Made by a program: the position numbers and the translations under genes | Notes under the pieces: generated by a model | The model's input: only the letters and a program-made list of their open reading frames with translations | Told to the model about the DNA's origin: nothing | The model's database searches: none | Assembly: GCA_024195265.1 (NCBI GenBank) | Contig: JAJLRJ010000013.1 | Coordinates: 13,278,822-13,342,821, forward strand | Length of the DNA: 64,000 nt | DNA from: Dendrophyllia cribrosa | Taxonomy: Eukaryota > Cnidaria > Anthozoa > Scleractinia > Dendrophylliidae | Reading direction: 5' to 3' | Shown: piece by piece, positions 16,559 to 26,363 of the stretch | Numbering within the stretch: position 1 is the stretch's first letter | Layout of the letters: each line of letters starts with the position of its first letter

Positions 16559-17520
16559 GTGAAGGCTGGACTCAAAATCTGGCAAATGAACTTCACCAGC
16601 CGATAAGGAGAAGATTTCCAAAGAGAAGAGTTATTTCATATGGGATTGACAACATCTGGGCAGCTGATCTGGTCGAGATGGGGAAATTTTCAAAATGGAA
16701 CAAAGGAATAAGATATCTCCTGATGGTGATCGATGTTTTCTCAAAGTTCGGTTTCATTCGTCCCCTGAAAAACAAGCGAGGACAAACAGTTGCCGATGCT
16801 CTCCAATCCATATTTGCGAAGCGAGCGAAGCGAGCCTCGGCACGAAAACCGAAGATGCTTTGGACAGACAAAGGAAGTGAATTTTTCAATGGAACTATGC
16901 AGAATTTGCTTGATAAGAATGGGATAAAATTGTATGTCACAGAGAACGAAGAAAAGTCATCTGTGGTTGAACGCTGGAACAAGACGATTAAGGAGAAACT
17001 CTTCCGGATGTTTTCTGCTAACAATAATACAATTTTCTTTGACAAACTGGACAGGTTAGTGGATCAATATAATAACACTTATCATTCAAGCATTAAGATG
17101 TCACCCGCAGAGGCGAGCAAACAGAAAAATGAAACAAAAGTTTTTGCTAATCTTTTCGGAGACCTAATTTATGCTAAACACAACCCAGCAAAATTCAAAG
17201 TTGGCGACAGGGTTAGAATATCAAAGTTTAAACGAAAGATATTCGATAAAAGTTTCACCCCGAACTGGACAGAGGAGATATTTGTCGTCGACGAGGTTTT
17301 GAACACAAATCCTGTAACGTATAGGTTAGTCGATCTGTTGGAAGAAAAAATAACTGGATCATTTTACGAGGCGGAACTCCAAAGGACAAACCAAAATATT
17401 TTTCGCATTGAAAAGGTTATTCGCCGCGATCAGAAGAAAAAGAAAGCCTTGGTTAAATGGAAAGGATATGCCGATGGATTCAATTCCTGGGTTCCACTGA
17501 GTGATGTGGAAAATCTCTGA
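16555..17520 (+). CDS. Retroviral-type integrase with C-terminal chromodomain
   Basis: DDE integrase that inserts the linear genome into host DNA. Counting from the TTG at 16555, catalytic residues are D38 (IWAADLVEM), D105 (LWTDKGSEF) and E139 (VVERWNKT), with a D-34-E spacing. An SH3-like segment (FKVGDRVRISKFK) precedes a chromodomain at about residues 282-321 (RIEKVIRRD..ALVKWKGYADGFNSWVPL), which likely targets chromatin. The frame has no ATG until the methionine at about residue 42, so it may start at TTG, be expressed by frameshift from the overlapping upstream gene, or have lost its start. The E2 integrase lacks the chromodomain. Confidence 0.88.
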   Translation: MSEGWTQNLANELHQPIRRRFPKRRVISYGIDNIWAADLVEMGKFSKWNKGIRYLLMVIDVFSKFGFIRPLKNKRGQTVADALQSIFAKRAKRASARKPKMLWTDKGSEFFNGTMQNLLDKNGIKLYVTENEEKSSVVERWNKTIKEKLFRMFSANNNTIFFDKLDRLVDQYNNTYHSSIKMSPAEASKQKNETKVFANLFGDLIYAKHNPAKFKVGDRVRISKFKRKIFDKSFTPNWTEEIFVVDEVLNTNPVTYRLVDLLEEKITGSFYEAELQRTNQNIFRIEKVIRRDQKKKKALVKWKGYADGFNSWVPLSDVENL

Positions 17521-17585
17521 GACAGAATATAAATGTTGAACATTCATATTCAGGATTTGATAACACTGCTTCGCTCAGCTTCGCT

Positions 17586-17906
17586 TCACTTTGCTTTGCT
17601 TTCTTTCAATCCCTGGTGGATTTCCCAGAGGAGACAACTTTGTTTTTGGAATTCATTTTTGAGAATCTTGTGTTCCTCTTGGAGGTTGACAAATGATTCA
17701 AAGAGGAGTTCTACTGTATCTTCCATTTCTTCATTTTGCTCTGCTTCTTCCATCTCCGAATCAGAAACAATAAATTCCTCGTCAGATGTTGTGGGGGTTT
17801 CATTTTCACTCATTGCTCCGCTCATTGCTCCGCTCATTGCTCCGCTCATTGCTCCGCTTCTTTCTTCCTCCTCTGAGCAAGTGAGGCAATCTTCATGATC
17901 ACTCAT
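17586..17906 (-). CDS. Acidic protein with SGAM repeats, 106 aa
   Basis: ATG 17906 is preferred because it overlaps the end of the upstream VLTF-3-like gene by 8 bp; an in-frame ATG ten codons earlier exists. The product is very acidic (SDSEMEEAEQNEEMEDTVE), has SGAM repeated four times, and ends in a predicted coiled-coil (LFESFVNLQEEHKILKNEF). No domain was recognised. It shares an operon-like minus-strand arrangement with the transcription-factor-like gene, so an accessory role in transcription is possible but not shown. Confidence 0.55.
   Translation of the reverse strand: MSDHEDCLTCSEEEERSGAMSGAMSGAMSGAMSENETPTTSDEEFIVSDSEMEEAEQNEEMEDTVELLFESFVNLQEEHKILKNEFQKQSCLLWEIHQGLKESKAK
17812..17858. 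repeat. 12-bp tandem repeat ATTGCTCCGCTC
   Basis: About four perfect copies of ATTGCTCCGCTC in tandem inside the acidic protein gene. In the minus frame they encode SGAM repeats, so copy changes keep the frame. The unit resembles GCTTCGCT-rich decays just outside (17,565-17,600, 17,910-17,930). Confidence 0.85.
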
Positions 17907-18492
17907 TGTTTGCTTCGCTGCTTCGCTGGCTTCCATTTTCTTTCCATTTGTTTTTTTTGAAGATTGTTTGGATTATTTTTTCTTGTTCTGCCCTTCTTGA
18001 TGGAAGAATAAGCAGTTTAAAATCATCTTCATTTGGATTGAAACCATTGTTTTTCAACAGGGAGAAAAGAACTTGGTTAAAATTAAGAAACTTTTTTCGC
18101 TTGAGATGAAGATCATCATATGTCAGTGAAAAATATTTAAAATCGTCAATGAGGAACTTTTCCAGATGCTCATAATCATTTCCATCGTGATTTGTTATGT
18201 GATTGAAAATTTCATGATCGTTGCCATTGACTTTTTTCCATTTGGAAGCTTTGACAAACTCCCTGACTTTTTTTCTTGTGATTTCATCGCGAGGAATTTG
18301 GGAGAGAATTTCTTTTTGATAAAATTCGAGATCTTTGAGTGGAATTTGATTTTTCCCCTGATTTTTACGGATGACATCTTTAAAATGTTCCAGTCTGAAA
18401 TTTTTGTGAAAATGCCATGTTGTTGTATATGTTTCTTGAATAATTTCAGGAGTGTCATCTATTTCCTCATCTTCATCTTCGGAATCAGACAT
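17899..18492 (-). CDS. VLTF-3-like late transcription factor homolog, 197 aa
   Basis: ATG 18492 (AAAGAAAATG) gives a product with an acidic start (MSDSEDEDEEIDD) and a helical body. The order of features fits the poxvirus/NCLDV VLTF-3 (A2L-type) family: an ITRKKVREFVKASKWKKV helix pair, an EIFNHITN segment, a KKFLNFNQVLFSLL motif like the family's conserved 'NFLNYxxVL' helix, and a terminal LLILPSRR..IFKKNKW with the family tryptophan. The N-terminal zinc ribbon seen in the E2 and E3 relatives is absent here. It would activate late viral promoters. Assignment is by motif pattern only; alternative is an unrelated helical protein. Confidence 0.55.
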   Translation of the reverse strand: MSDSEDEDEEIDDTPEIIQETYTTTWHFHKNFRLEHFKDVIRKNQGKNQIPLKDLEFYQKEILSQIPRDEITRKKVREFVKASKWKKVNGNDHEIFNHITNHDGNDYEHLEKFLIDDFKYFSLTYDDLHLKRKKFLNFNQVLFSLLKNNGFNPNEDDFKLLILPSRRAEQEKIIQTIFKKNKWKENGSQRSSEANNE

Positions 18493-18505
18493 TTTCTTTT
18501 CTTTT

Positions 18506-18551
18506 CCCAAAATTTTTCCCCCAATAATTATTTGGGGAATTTTTGGGAGAG
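18506..18551. repeat. AT-rich hairpin upstream of the VLTF-3-like gene
   Basis: Inverted repeat with arms TCCCAAAATTTTTCCCC and GGGGAATTTTTGGGA around AATAATTATTT-type centre. It lies 14 bp upstream of ATG 18492, at the right edge of E1. It could be part of the promoter or of E1's terminal repeat; I could not match it to the other end. Confidence 0.6.
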
Positions 18552-18631
18552 AGAAAGTGAGCCAAAATTTTTTAAAGAGAATTTTGTGTCGAGTTTTTGG
18601 AAAAGAATTTTATGCTGAATTTGAGGGGGTC

Positions 18632-18885
18632 GTAGTTAGTCATTGAGAAAGCTGGCTCACTTTTATTTCACGCTAATTTCAAACATATTTCATTGTATAG
18701 TTTATTGTTAAAACTGGCTCAAATCTATCTCACACTAATCTGATACGTTTCCCATTGACTTGAATAGGTTGTGTGTTTGACGAACGAGTTGCTATTGCGT
18801 TGAACTTAGGGAATGACAATGCAATGAGAAACGTTTGAAATTAGCGTGAAATAGAAGTGAGCCAGCTTTCTCAATGGATAACTAC
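18632..18885. mobile_element. Foldback MITE with arms of about 55 bp
   Basis: Left arm begins GTAGTTAGTCATTGAG and continues AAAGCTGGCTCAC and CACGCTAATTTCAAAC. The right arm ends with the inverse (GTTTGAAATTAGCGTG, GTGAGCCAGCTTTC, CTCAATGGATAACTAC). Similarity fades towards the centre. There is no coding capacity. It marks the border between E1 and Penelope-like sequence. Confidence 0.8.
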
Positions 18886-19143
18886 TGGTATGGGGGGACG
18901 GCTTGGTCAAGGGATACTTTGTCGGAAGATAGGGATGAAAGGCGTTTGTTGATGCCGGCGGGAATGTTCTTTGTAGTGATGGGCGGGTGGTTGCTCTCGC
19001 GGTGGACGTATTGAAGTTTAGTGTTCGGTTTAGTGAAGGGCTGATAGGTGCTTTGGTCGAGGTTAAATGTGACGTCTAGGAAGTTAATGATTTGTTTGTT
19101 AGCTTCTATGGTGATGCGTAGTCCGTTATTATTAAAGATGCGG
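18886..19143 (-). mobile_element. Penelope-like element reverse transcriptase fragment
   Basis: The minus strand is open and encodes the region after the RT palm typical of Penelope/Neptune elements: ITIEANKQIINFLDVTFNL, then TYQPFTKPN, YVHRESNHPP, and KRLSSLSSDK. FLDVTFNL with the NHPP motif is diagnostic for the group. Only about 86 codons remain; it ends at a (TA)n tract on one side and at the MITE on the other. Truncated and non-functional. Confidence 0.8.
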
Positions 19144-19144
19144 C

Positions 19145-19160
19145 ATATATATATATATAT
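19145..19160. repeat. (AT)n microsatellite
   Basis: Eight AT units at the junction of the Penelope-like fragment and the inverted SINE copy. Confidence 0.9.
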
Positions 19161-19290
19161 AGACAGTTAAATTGAGAACAGAAATTTTCACAACAAAGAT
19201 TATGAGTGAAAAAGTGCCTCAGCGGGGAGTTGAACCCGGGTCTCCTGATGATTATGAGGCAATTAGTTGTCCATATCTCCCTTCCCACAT
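19158..19290 (-). mobile_element. tRNA-like SINE copy, inverted and partial
   Basis: Read on the minus strand it contains CAGGAGACCCGGGTTCAACT, a tRNA-type Pol III B box (GGTTCAACTCC), followed by GCTGAGGCACTTTTTCACTC and a tail running to ATTTAACTGTCTATATA. It lacks the tRNA-like 5' half. It is the inverse of 19,484-19,579. The sequence TTATGAGGCAATTAGTTGTC beside it recurs in direct orientation at 19,638, suggesting a local duplication. Confidence 0.6.
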
Positions 19291-19440
19291 TTATTTGTAA
19301 TTTAATTTCCTTGGGGAGTGGACTGTGAATCGCTGAACGACTGGGTAAAGTGACGCGATCCTAATTGCAGAATTTGTGTAAATGTCTCCGAAGAGCTTTC
19401 CACTATGAAGCCACAAATGTGTTGTTTGTGTTTGTGTAAG

Positions 19441-19580
19441 TGTGGTTGTCTCAGTGGCCTAGTGGTTAAGGCATCTGTCCGGTCATCAGGAGACCCGGGT
19501 TCAACTCCTGGCTGAGGCACTTTTTCACTCATAATCTTTGTTGTGAAAATTTCTGTTTCAATTTAACTGTCTATGTATAT
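19441..19580 (+). mobile_element. tRNA-derived SINE-like copy
   Basis: Starts GTCTCAGTGGCCTAGTGGTT, which has a Pol III A-box-like TGGCCTAGTGG, and carries the B box GGTTCAACTCC; GTCTCAG at the start can pair with CTGAGGC after the B box as an acceptor stem. The anticodon arm does not fold cleanly, so this is a tRNA-derived retroposon head rather than a working tRNA. The tail reads AATCTTTGTTGTGAAAATTT and ends in a TATATAT tract. Confidence 0.6.
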
Positions 19581-19679
19581 ATTTCAGAAATCGCTGTGAA
19601 TCGCCTTCCTAACGAGAATAGGTTGGTGATCCAAAGATTATGAGGCAATTAGTTGTCCATATCTTCCTTCCCACAGAAT

Positions 19680-21394
19680 TAATTCTGTATCGCGATGATC
19701 CCCAATTTGCACCTACAGTTTCACAGTTGAGAATAATTGAACCTCTCGAACTCTCCGTAATCTCAAACTCAAACCCATTTCCCTTCGGCGACCTTCGATT
19801 TGCTTTTTCTGTCTTTTACTATGAGTCTAAGGCCATCCGCATAAAATGTTTCGTTTCTCATCGTCCGATCAACCCATTTTTTTGGAAAAGTAAAAAAAAA
19901 ATTCAGATACACTGTCTGACAAGCAAAATTTTACTTTTTAAACATGTGATCAAGACTTTATTTTGAATAGAAATCTTTTATATTTAATTTATTAGCCCTC
20001 CATTGTGGATGAGGAGTAAATTTGGATTTGGAAAACATTGGAAAGCACACGTGTAACCAGACCTTCTTACTTAGCATCCAGGCTTTTTCTGGAGTCGGGC
20101 TCACTCTGCAAGGGCCACGATCCCGTTTCACGCACCTTTTTTTACGCAATTCACGCGTCACATATTTGTTAAATTCCTTAGTCTGGTTCCTTACTACGAT
20201 GAGTTCCTAAATTTACGAATCACGTTTCCATTTTAATAACTTTCACGTTCACGCACTGATTTTTTCCCTGATCACGCGTCACGCATAAACCCTTTGCCAC
20301 CCTCTTTTTACTGAACTTATCATCACATGCACAAAGTTCTTGTTTTGTCTCATCCATCCACATATACACTGCACATATAAATTGGCTGTTTAAAAACATT
20401 GGCAGTAAATCAATTTTAATCCCAAATGAAAATCGTTGCAATATATTTTAGTTCTGTTTAAATATCAATAAATAAAGATAGTAAATATTTTAACCTCCGT
20501 ACATCTTTCCCAAATTTCGATTGATAAGAAAATTGCCATTGTAATGCCACACAAGTCATTGCTCATGACTTTTATTGATTTGGTGGCTCCTAAGTCCTCC
20601 GAATGACTGCAATGTCTAACTCCACAATTAGACCTACAGGTATTTTCAATCTTTCTCTTAATGTTCTCTACCCTGCCAAGACCCATATCCAGTTGACTGG
20701 TGCGACTCGCATTTTGTCCTAGTATTCTGAATAAACACAGGCAGCAATTCGCCTCGCCTTATCCCACCCCATGTAGCCACAAAGCCATTGTATACTCCAT
20801 CTGTATGCTATACCTCATATAAATATGAAACAGAAAATTTGTGAACAAGTTAAATTATATATATGACGCAACTGTCAGAAACAAAACACACGAGAAGACA
20901 TACAGGTCAAACCCTTTCTGAAGTGATGCTACTTTTCCCGCCAAAGAACATCAACTCCAATGGACCATTTAGCAGTTTTACACATTTTATCTTTCACGTC
21001 TTTACTATATTTACCTATCAAGGGCACCCAACTTTTCCAATTCTTCTTGTTGTTGTTTTTTATTAACCTTACGTTCTCACGCATTAACGAGATGGCTTTA
21101 AGAGCCCTTTGATTTTTTAATGCAACGTCTTTTTTATTAATATTTCCATATATATGCATAGTGTTACATACATTGAATGCAATACTTATAAATAACATTA
21201 CATAACTTAATGAACAGTCAGTTATAAGTGAAATAGTAAATATATATATATATATATATATATAGAAAGAACACATACAGAGAACTAAAAGCTATCCACT
21301 TCAAGTACGTTATACATTGCTTTGCCACAGTACTACAATAGTAATTATGTCGTCTCATTTTGTGAGGGGTTTTTCTTAAAGCGAGACCACTTCT
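19680..21394. other. Anonymous AT-rich intergenic DNA
   Basis: No open frame with recognisable similarity in either strand. It contains a (TA)n microsatellite at about 21,241-21,263 and scattered short AT runs. The right end (from about 21,290) may include the 3' untranslated tail of the neighbouring LINE. Confidence 0.6.
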
Positions 21395-23805
21395 TTTAAA
21401 AGGAGTTTATGGTGTTGTTGTCAAATGCAATTTGTTTTTCAAGTTCCATAGAGTTCTTAAGTAATTGTATATATACCTGCAGCTCAGGTAAGGTATTCCC
21501 AAGTTTGCATGTGTATATATAGTCTAGCTATAAGAAGTAAGTGGTGGAAGAGCAAATCTTTTATGTCGTCAATTAAACCAAGACAAAAAGATGGGGAGAA
21601 TGAAGAGTCCTCCATTCCAGTAAAGTTTTGAGTTATCCACTTAGACATATTTTTCCAAAAGGTTTGGGTATGTTTACAATTCCAAAACAGATGAACAAGG
21701 GTTTCTGGTGTTTCTTTGCAGAATGAGCAGGAATCCACTTGTTTTATACCTATCTTGCAAAGAAAATCATTCATAGCTATTCTTCTATGAAGCAGTTTAA
21801 ATTGGAACACTCTAAGTTTTGTTTCTATTGTACATAAAAATGGTAAGTAATAGGTGTTTTTCCAATTAACCGCTACAGTAGAATTACCAAATATTTCCTC
21901 TTCCGCCAACCATTTTCCCTGACTCTTTGAAGGTATGGAAGCCCTTTTATTTACAAGATGTTGATAGAATTTTTTACACACTTTTGAGTTAGACAGAAAG
22001 TTCTCAGCGGAATCTTTTTGGGCAGGGCTATTGTGAACTGGGGAGTATTTTTTCCTGTAATGCTTTATAGCTGATACTACTTTGTAATACTCCAAATAGT
22101 TGGTTTTAATGTTGTATTTGTCTATAAATGCATTATAACTTAAAAAATTCTGATCATTATCTAGCAAATCTCTAATCTCCTTTACCCCCGCATAAAACCA
22201 TGATTTGTAAAAAAAAGGTCGGTTCTCTATTTTAATGAGCGAATTATGCCAAATACACGTGGAAGCAAACTGAAGGTTCTCAGCACTGAAGTTGAAATTG
22301 GTCCAATATTCTACAATCTCATTTAAAAAAGGGTCCTTTAGATTAAGCTGTGAAGTATCCTGTTGTTTTAGATTACTTTGAAACAAAAGTCTGCCTCCGT
22401 GCTTCAATAAGTAGTGATCAAAAAAAAGTTTCCATTTCCCTTTATTATCTTCATTCAATCATCTTTAGTCCTCCTTTCTCGTAATTGTTTATCATTTCTG
22501 TCCTTTTAACTTTGTCGCCTTTTCCATCCCATAAGAAATCATACAATAAGGAATTGACTTCTTTAAGTGCACCCGAGGGCGTTGGAAGAGAAGACAAAAC
22601 ATAAACCAATTGTGACACGGCCATGGTTTTTATAATTGTAATTTTACCCAAGAGGGTTAGTCTTCTTGCTGACCAATTATTCAAAATGCTACGAATTTTT
22701 TCGATTTTCTCGCTTAAGTTAACATCAAGAGACTTCTCTTCCAATGTGGAAAACCAAACTCCCAAGGCGTAGACCCTTGTTTCAGCCCATGTTATAGGTT
22801 TTATTGAAGGGAAAGTGATGTCCGAACTTTTAGATGATCCGATCCAGAGGGCTTCAGTTTTGTCATAATTAACTTTAAGACCAGATATGGAAGCAAAGGC
22901 ATCTAGTAAGTATAGGGATCTTGAAAAGGAAGATTCTGAACCATCTAAAATCATAGTCGTATCATCAGCGTATTGGATCTCACGGATCTCTTTGTCATTT
23001 CTTATCGCGTTACCTAGTATTTCGGCACATAAGATAAACAAATATGGGAAGAGCGGGCATCCCTGTCTCACTCCGCGAACTAAGCTAAAGAAATCTGAGG
23101 ACCAACCGTTGTTCTGGATACAACTGCTGATATCCGTATAGAATATTTTTATCCAAGATACCAGAGAAGCTCCGAAATTATAATATTTAAGGGTTTTCTC
23201 TATAAAGGACCATTCTATACTATCGAAAGCTTTTTCGAACTCAATGAACAGTAAAAGACCCGGTATTTGCTCATTATCTGTGTAATTTATTATGCTCTCT
23301 ATAAGTCTGATGTTTTCCCCAATAAAGCGATTTTTTTAGAAAACCTGTTTGGTCATTGTTGATAATCTTTGGCAGGACTTTTCGTAATTGACTAGCAATG
23401 GATTTAGTTGCCATTTTGTAATCACAGTTAAGAAGAGTAATAGGCCTCCAGTTTTTTAAAAGATTAGTAGGTTTGTTCTTCTTTGGTATGAGGGTAATCA
23501 ATCCTCTCCTTTGTGTAATTGATAGAAGGCTCTTTGCATGTGCACAGTTTAAGGCGTTTAGTAGGTAATGATGGATATCATTCCAGAATACTTTATAGAA
23601 TTCTGCTGGGAGGCCGTCACTTCCCGGACTTTTATTTGATTCCATTGATTTTAAGCTTTCAAAACATTCAATTTCAGTCAAAGGGCCTTCACACTGTTTC
23701 TGCTCTATCTCATCTAGTGTCAAAGTATTTCCTTCTGGGAAGAAAATTGTTTCGTATGCAGCATTAAATTGTGTATCAGTTGAAGAATATAAGTTCTGGT
23801 AGAAA
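21395..23805 (-). mobile_element. 5'-truncated L1/Tx1-type LINE, reverse transcriptase and C-terminus
   Basis: Read on the minus strand: RT blocks with SNKSPGSDGLPAEFYK and LKNWRPITLLNCDYK (23,500-23,700), RQGCPLFPYLFILCAE (about 23,071) and the catalytic YADDT box (about 22,960), then a long C-terminal domain with the CSFCKETPETLVHLFWNC zinc-type motif (about 21,720). The endonuclease half is missing, so this is a 5'-truncated copy. At least three frameshifts break the frame (about 23,274, 23,071, 22,455). It separates E3's left remnant from sequence further left and may have interrupted E3. Confidence 0.88.
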
Positions 23806-23879
23806 ATGGTGTAATTAACATGGATAGTGAGATCTTACAAGAAGGAATTTCAAAGTTAACTTTAAAAATACCTATTATA

Positions 23880-24204
23880 TAGGGTGTCGCCGGATCAGCC
23901 CCATACTGGACGTGGCTATTACCAATTGAACAACATATATACCTAGTATATATCCACCATGGATGCTGCACTTAGGTTTCACCTGAGAAATCAAGCCTTT
24001 CAAGGTTGGCTGGACACAACGTTTGCAATGCAATCGCTACCTGCTACCACAGCACAAGCAACGCCCTTTGACGAGCCACCAGCTTCAATGAGCGCAACGG
24101 CTGCAGCGCAATCGTTGCCTGCTTCCACAGCACAAGCACCGCTCCTTGACACGCCGTCGGCCTTGAAGGTGCAACAGGCGCCTGCTCCACAGCCTGAACG
24201 TTAA
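23880..24204 (+). pseudogene. E3 zinc-finger gene end and small N-terminal duplicate ORF
   Basis: 23,895-23,950 (around CTATTACCAATTGAA) matches the end of the E2 zinc-finger gene at 42,411-42,460, where GGTTATTACCAATTGAAG lies just before the exonuclease start. After TATATATCCACC, ATG 23959 opens an 81-codon frame (MDAALRFHLRNQAF) that resembles the start of the next gene (MDTSLQLNRRNQVI) and holds two imperfect AQSLPA(S/T)TAQA repeats. It is probably a partial duplication of the exonuclease gene start and has no evident function. 24,205-24,571 holds no gene I can see. Confidence 0.4.
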
Positions 24205-24571
24205 AGATTATCACGGCGCGCTCTTAGAGCATTCGAGCATGGTTTGACAAAGCAGCACTCTGATGGTCTTATCTCGGCTGTGATGTCAGGATTGACACTT
24301 GAGTATATTCCTGGCGTAGAAAATAAAAAGTGTGGGTCATGAATACGCCAAAAATAGAGAAAAAGATTAATGATATATGAAAAGAAGTTATCTTTAAGCT
24401 TTTTGTAGATTAGGGCTAACAGTACTTTCTTTAGTTATTGCGGAAACATTCGGCATTTTTTTGCTTGTCATATCGTGAAAAAGGTCACAGGGTTGTATCA
24501 ATTTCGTATACAAAATCATAACAGACAGTCAACAGCAATTGAAGATTTGTTTTCCTTATGTATTATCCGCA

Positions 24572-25601
24572 ATGGATACTTCGCTTCAGTTGAATCGAAG
24601 AAATCAGGTCATCCGTGACTGTAATTCTTACAAGGCTTTCTTACAAACGAGAAAGACAGGTCTAAAACAAAAAAGTGCCGCATGGATGAAGCAAGACAAA
24701 ACACCATCGGCGCATCAGAGATCTCTGCTCTGACAAGCTCAACAGGGTTTGAGTTCCCGAAAAACTTGCTCTTGAAGAAAGTGCAGCCAGTAAATTTATT
24801 CAATATTACTGCATGACTTGGGGCAATATTTTTGAGCCACTTGTGCGCCGATATTTTGAACTGAAACACTCTGTTTCCGTTTTCGGCTATGATCTTTCTC
24901 TTAATCTCGCAAGAGATCATCCGCTATATGGAAAGGTCACATGCAGCCCAGACGGTTATTTTATGAGTAAAAAGTACACTATAACTCTATTAGGATTTAA
25001 ATGCCCATTCAGTAGGCAGATAGCAGCAAGTAGTGTCCCTTCTTACTACGCAGACCAAGTACAAATGGGCCTTGCTTTTAGCGGAGAAAGAGTAAGGAAG
25101 GGATTATTCGTAGACGCTTACTTCAGAATGTGCTCTCTAGAACAATTGTGGACGCCAAATATGCACCACAACCCAATCCACAACGAAGGAATGATTTACA
25201 AAACAAAAACCAACAAACCTCTTGCGTGGAGGGTTTGTTATCTCTTCAGAAAACAAAAAACAAAATCCAACCATATGCGAAAACGGCTCATCGAACTTTC
25301 TTCTTTAGGCAAACCAGAATTTGAGAAAGTAATGCGAGCTATTTCCGAGAAGGAAATCTGGTGTTTATATGGCAGAGTTAGGCTGGAATTTTCAAAGCAT
25401 GATTTACTATATGAGAGGCGGCGAATGAACTCTATGCAACAAGCATTTTACACAAGTCCGGTAGGTGTAGAGGAAATATATCCTATAGCATACTTTGCGT
25501 GGAAGCTTCTTGATCTGAAAGAAATCCACGTCAGAAAAAAACCGAATTTCTTAAAAAATATTAAAAAAAAAAGTAGAAATCTTTCATCAGAACCTGTCTG
25601 A
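24572..25601 (+). pseudogene. YqaJ-type viral exonuclease, broken copy in E3
   Basis: Homolog of the intact E2 gene at 41402. From ATG 24572 the first frame runs to 24733; the conserved GASEISALT motif is in a second frame; a TGA follows at about 24,814; and the rest, from GNIFEPLVRRYF on, is in a third frame open to the stop at 25601. The latter part keeps KVTCSPDGYF (metal-binding aspartate) and SSVPSYYADQVQMGLAFSG, but the acidic residue of the E-x-K motif is changed (LLGFKCPF against LLEFKCPF in E2). The enzyme is therefore doubly disabled. In phages and large DNA viruses this family makes 3' single strands for recombination. Confidence 0.75.
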
Positions 25602-25826
25602 TATACTAAAAAAATAATAGAGAACTTTGAGTATTAGCCTATACTCAACCCAACTGAGGGCTTTCTTGCAGGAAGAGCATGCGAAATATCCCGAAGAAGA
25701 TTTTTTTTTACGGGTATCAGCGAAGATTTTTGTTAAAAGTTTTTGTGGTGGTAGTCAACTTCATACTTGAGATTCTCTTCCCACGCTCTGTAAGATTTTG
25801 TAGTCTTACGTGCATATGGATGTGCT

Positions 25827-26325
25827 CTATCTAATGCCGAACTCTCGGTTTCTACCTCTTAGGTTGTCCAGAGTAATTATACCTAGAGCTTTGAAAGTAC
25901 CATGCGCATGCTGGCCGTATCGACAGATTACGTCGTAGATCACTAGAGATGGAACCTTGAAGATACAAGCACGTTCAAGCTCGCCATACCACAAATCATA
26001 GCAGCATAAGATATAGTAATCTATGTTGTGGTTTGGGCGGATATTCTGAAAATAGAAATGTTTTATTCGTGCACAGTTGTGGATATGCCTATCACCACCT
26101 AAGCAGTCTAAGGCTGGACCAATACCCAGATCTTTTTTTATCATTTTTTTCGGGGATTCCGGTGAGTGAGCGATACTCATATTTGATTAGTAAGAGCTTT
26201 TCAGTTAGCGTTTTTAGCTCTTCTAATCTTTTTAAAGCGTCACGAGAGTTAGGTGTTGTTTTGTAACGCAGGTAGTGAACAATAGATCTCTGATCCATTT
26301 CTAATACATAGTTGTATTTGTTCAA
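25827..26325 (-). pseudogene. Unrecognised E3 gene, frame-broken at T homopolymers
   Basis: Minus-strand frame from ATG 26325 (MNKYNYVLEMDQRSIVHYL) stays open to about 26,092; a second frame starting near 26,150 continues to 25827 (DLGIGPALDCLGGDRHIH, RGRNREFGIR). The two overlap at T-rich runs (26,135-26,151), so a length change there is likely. Total about 165 residues, with a charged helical N-terminus and a cysteine/histidine-containing middle. There is no matching gene in E2. Upstream of the start is AT-rich DNA with TATATTG. Function unknown. Confidence 0.4.
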
Positions 26326-26363
26326 TTGTGTATATTGAAGAGGAGAATAGCCTATAAATAAAA

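Larger units (their letters stand above)
1..18630. mobile_element. Polinton/Maverick (adintovirus-like) element E1, left end outside window
   Basis: Densely packed viral genes with almost no intergenic space: DNA polymerase B, packaging ATPase, hexon, penton, adenain-type protease and retroviral-type integrase, which together define Polintons. The left boundary is beyond base 1 because PolB runs off the window. The right boundary is set just before the foldback MITE at 18,632, after the last minus-strand gene, but I could not identify E1's terminal inverted repeat. It differs in gene content, integrase type and start-codon context from E2 and E3, so it is a separate lineage. Several genes have a single break, while PolB (as far as seen), fibre, penton, hexon and integrase frames are long and open. 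Confidence 0.88.

Noticed and set aside
1..18630. Endogenous adenovirus
   Set aside because: Hexon, penton, protease and packaging ATPase recall adenoviruses, but the PolB type, retroviral integrase and FtsK/HerA ATPase define a Polinton/adintovirus.
19441..19520. A functional tRNA gene
   Set aside because: A and B boxes and an acceptor-like stem are visible, but no proper anticodon stem-loop forms, and a second partial copy lies inverted nearby; it is a SINE head.
19302..19532. 76-codon minus-strand frame with PGVEPGSPDD
   Set aside because: This is the well-known spurious translation of tRNA-like SINE sequence.
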